From an uncultured Ruminococcus sp. (GTDB lineage: Bacteria > Bacillota > Clostridia > Oscillospirales > Ruminococcaceae): a DNA stretch of 7,545 nucleotides. The notes under the pieces were generated by a model. It was not told the DNA's origin. It did no database searches and worked only from the letters and a program-made list of their open reading frames with translations. The stretch spans positions 1 through 7,545 of the forward strand of contig CALGTT010000064.1 of the NCBI GenBank assembly GCA_937901485.1, in the 5' to 3' direction. Each line of letters opens with the position of its first letter. Within the stretch, counting starts at the first letter, position 1. Both the position numbers and the translations under genes were made by a program. This document shows positions 5,798 to 7,545 of the stretch, piece after piece.

Positions 5798-5865
5798 GTG
5801 CGGTACGGCAAACAAAACGGCAATTTTTGCGAATTCCGTAAATTTGTGTTTTTTGCTAAAAACAC

Positions 5866-5898
5866 TTTACTTTTTGAGTAAAATATGATATAATACTC
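5866..5898 (+). promoter_or_regulatory. Promoter of the rubrerythrin gene, overlapped by palindromes
   Basis: TTTACT (5866-5871), a 17-base spacer and TATAAT (5889-5894), with TGA before it (extended -10). TTTACT-TTTTG-AGTAAA (5866-5882) is a perfect 6-bp inverted repeat covering the -35. An imperfect 23-bp palindrome GAGTA...TACTC (5876-5898, 9 of 11 arm pairs) covers the -10. These may be operators; the match to a PerR box is poor. Confidence 0.8.
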
Positions 5899-5901
5899 AT
5901 A

Positions 5902-5913
5902 GCGGTCAACCGC
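5902..5913 (+). promoter_or_regulatory. Small hairpin at the 5' end of the rubrerythrin mRNA
   Basis: GCGG-TCAA-CCGC lies at the predicted transcript start (about 5901). A 5'-terminal stem of this kind can slow mRNA decay. With only 4 bp it may be chance. Confidence 0.3.
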
Positions 5914-5942
5914 AGACGAATATACGAAAGGATGAAATTTCT

Positions 5943-6479
5943 ATGAACAAATACGCTGGCACACAAACAGAAAAGAACCTGAGAGCCGCCTTTTCCGGCG
6001 AGTCCGAGGCAAGAAACAAGTACACCTACTTTGCATCCAAGGCAAAGAAGGAGGGCTTTGAGCAGATCGCGGCACTGTTTCTCAAGACTGCGGAGAATGA
6101 GAAGGAGCACGCAAAGCTGTGGTTCAAGGAACTGAACGGCATCGGCACGACTGCGGAGAATCTGGCAGCGGCGGCTGAGGGCGAAAATTACGAGTGGACG
6201 GACATGTATGAGGGCTTTGCAAAGACCGCCGAGGAGGAAGGTTTTCCGGAGCTTGCGGCGAAATTCCGTCTGGTGGCTGCGATCGAGAAGCAGCACGAGG
6301 AGCGTTACCGCGCACTGCTGAAGAACGTGGAAACGGCGCAGGTATTTGAAAAGAGCGAGGTCAAGGTATGGGAATGCCGCAACTGCGGTCATATCGTGGT
6401 CGGCACAAAAGCTCCGCAGATCTGCCCGACATGCGCACATCCGCAGAGCTATTTTGAGGTTCACGCTGAAAACTATTGA
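5943..6479 (+). CDS. rbr: Rubrerythrin (diiron peroxidase with C-terminal rubredoxin domain)
   Basis: 178 residues with the classical two-domain layout. The N-terminal four-helix ferritin-like domain carries the diiron ligands: E20 (SGESEARNKY), E53 and H56 (NEKEH), E81 and E84 (ENYE), and E115 and H118 (EKQH). The C-terminal rubredoxin-like domain binds one FeCys4 centre through C145-x2-C148 and C161-x2-C164 and ends YFEVHAENY, as in typical members. The family is cytoplasmic and reduces hydrogen peroxide to water with electrons from NAD(P)H via rubredoxin-type donors, protecting anaerobes after oxygen exposure. The ribosome binding site AAAGGA (5927-5932) sits rather far, 10 bases, from ATG 5943. 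The gene is monocistronic, divergent from mntP, and followed by a terminator. Confidence 0.96.
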   Translation: MNKYAGTQTEKNLRAAFSGESEARNKYTYFASKAKKEGFEQIAALFLKTAENEKEHAKLWFKELNGIGTTAENLAAAAEGENYEWTDMYEGFAKTAEEEGFPELAAKFRLVAAIEKQHEERYRALLKNVETAQVFEKSEVKVWECRNCGHIVVGTKAPQICPTCAHPQSYFEVHAENY

Positions 6480-6488
6480 TGAGCATAT

Positions 6489-6517
6489 TCCCTCTGCATC
6501 AGCAGAGGGATTTTTTT
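6489..6517 (+). terminator. Intrinsic terminator of the rubrerythrin gene
   Basis: TCCCTCTGC (6489-6497) and GCAGAGGGA (6502-6510) pair over 9 bp with a 4-base loop, followed by seven Ts (6511-6517). The end of the T run overlaps the stop codon (complement of 6516-6518) of the convergent PTS gene. In the minus direction the hairpin has no U run, so it is at best weak there. Confidence 0.93.
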
Positions 6518-7545
6518 ATAGAATATCGCTGATATCCGATTTGAGCACATCCGCTTTCGGACCGTACACCGCCTGAATGCCCGTGCCCTTTTTGAGCAGT
6601 CCGAGTGCGCCCTCCGCTTTCCATGCGTCCGTATCTGCGACCAGCGCGGGATCTTTCACCGTCACGCGCAGGCGCGTCATGCAGGCATCGACAAGAACGA
6701 TATTCTCTCTGCCGCCAAGCAGGGCAATGATGCGTTCGGGCTGGGAATCCGCATTGTTGGCGTTGCGTTTCACACTGCCGTCCTCCTCATTTTCGCCGCC
6801 GGCAGTGTAGTTGCCGAGTCTGCCGGGGGTGGCGAAGCGGAATCTGCCGATCATGAAATATGCCGTAAAATAACCAATTACAAAGAATGCAATGGTACTG
6901 ACGACAAAATTGAAAATGTCACCGGTCAGTCCGGCATTGACGGACATCGGGACGCGCGTGAGAAATTCCAGATTGCCGAACGAATGCAGGCGCAGGTCGA
7001 TGATGCCGGAAAGAGCAAACGCCAAGCCCTGCAGAACGGCATAGACAAGATACAGGGGCAGAGCGCAGAACATGAACATGAATTCGATCGGTTCGGTCAC
7101 GCCCGTGAGGAACACAGCAAGTGCGGCAGAAAGAAACATGGAACGGTAATTCTTCCGCTTGTCAGCATCGACACGGCGGTACATGGCAAGTGCAAAGCCC
7201 AGAAGAAGCCCGGACGCGCCGATCATCTGCCCAACTTTAAAGCGTGCAGGGGTAACATCGGCAAGCAGTGCTTCATAGGCGGCAGTGTCACCGGTTTTCC
7301 GGAAGTGGATAAGGTCGGTGATCCACGCAAGCCAGAGGGGATCCTGTCCGAATACGACTGTTCCGGCATTCGTGCCCGTGAGGATCTCGTAAGTGCCGCC
7401 GAACGAGGTGTAATTCATGGGAATGGTCAGCATATGATGCAGACCGAACGGAAGCAGAAGTCTTTCAAGTGTTCCGTATATAAATGGTGCAAGTAATGGA
7501 GAAGTTTCAGAAGAATTTGCTATCCATACTCCAAATGAATTAATT
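6516..7545 (-). CDS. PTS sugar permease EIICB, glucose/N-acetylglucosamine family (N-terminus outside the window)
   Basis: 342 residues are visible and the frame is open to the right edge. The EIIC membrane domain shows LERLLLPFGLHHMLTIPMNYT (about 26-46), QDPLWLAWITDL, ARFKVGQMIGASGLLLGFA and the substrate-region motif FLTGVTEPIEFMFMF, then more hydrophobic segments. A Gly/Glu/Asn-rich linker leads to an EIIB domain of about 75 residues with the phosphocysteine motif VDACMTRLRV (Cys codon at complement of 6681-6683) and the C-terminal GIQAVYGPKAD. It ends without a fused EIIA domain, so phosphate must come from a separate EIIA. The family takes up a hexose and phosphorylates it at C6. The motifs fit the glucose/GlcNAc superfamily, but which sugar cannot be decided here. 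The last 85 bases toward the edge are strikingly AT-rich. Confidence 0.9.
   Translation of the reverse strand, partial: INSFGVWIANSSETSPLLAPFIYGTLERLLLPFGLHHMLTIPMNYTSFGGTYEILTGTNAGTVVFGQDPLWLAWITDLIHFRKTGDTAAYEALLADVTPARFKVGQMIGASGLLLGFALAMYRRVDADKRKNYRSMFLSAALAVFLTGVTEPIEFMFMFCALPLYLVYAVLQGLAFALSGIIDLRLHSFGNLEFLTRVPMSVNAGLTGDIFNFVVSTIAFFVIGYFTAYFMIGRFRFATPGRLGNYTAGGENEEDGSVKRNANNADSQPERIIALLGGRENIVLVDACMTRLRVTVKDPALVADTDAWKAEGALGLLKKGTGIQAVYGPKADVLKSDISDIL

Noticed and set aside
5564..5815. An 84-residue N-terminal extension of MntP.
   Set aside because: It would translate the Mn2+ riboswitch and terminator and begins upstream of the promoter. A good ribosome binding site supports ATG 5561-5563 instead.
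5880..5895. A PerR box at the rubrerythrin promoter.
   Set aside because: The central 15 bases agree with the PerR consensus at only about 6 of 14 positions.
1..7545. CRISPR arrays, insertion sequences, tRNA or rRNA genes.
   Set aside because: No regularly spaced direct repeats, transposase motifs with terminal repeats, or cloverleaf/rRNA sequences were seen on either strand.

Overview
The window looks like chromosome of an anaerobic Gram-positive bacterium of the Clostridia, most likely an Oscillospiraceae/Ruminococcus-type gut organism. This is an inference. It rests on strong AGGAGG-type ribosome binding sites, consensus sigma-A promoters, a GC content that is roughly half by eye, a rubrerythrin, an AGCS amino-acid symporter, a Gram-positive type GAAC-N4-GTTC LexA-like site, and a C_GCAxxG_C_C protein. 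I see no insertion sequence, CRISPR array, tRNA or rRNA.

Layout. On the plus strand, positions 1-1546 hold an operon tail: the last codons of an unrecognised gene, then a DHH/DHHA1 phosphoesterase (NrnA-like), then an ATGA-overlapping small HD hydrolase of the SpoT/MESH1 type. A hairpin follows. Positions 1589-3095 are a monocistronic AGCS sodium:alanine/glycine symporter with its own promoter and a strong bidirectional terminator. Positions 3123-4369 (minus) hold an orphan phage-like beta-helix protein with its own promoter and a perfect LexA-type palindrome just downstream of the -10. Positions 4403-4972 (minus) hold a C_GCAxxG_C_C family protein with promoter and terminator. Positions 4976-5797 (minus) hold the Mn2+ exporter MntP behind a yybP-ykoY manganese riboswitch that ends in an intrinsic terminator. 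Positions 5866-6517 (plus) hold a rubrerythrin, divergent from mntP. Positions 6516-7545 (minus) hold the C-terminal part of a PTS EIICB sugar permease that runs off the window.

How the genes fit together. The first operon pairs two enzymes that destroy signalling or waste nucleotides: nanoRNA/pAp/pApA for the DHH protein and (p)ppGpp for the HD protein. The mntP/rubrerythrin pair is a metal and oxidative-stress locus, with Mn2+ sensed by RNA and peroxide handled by the diiron protein. Most other genes are single-gene units with their own promoter, and all five promoters I could place have an extended -10 (TGn).

The most notable candidate is the beta-helix gene. It resembles a phage structural or receptor-binding protein, no other phage gene is in view, and it appears wired to the SOS response.
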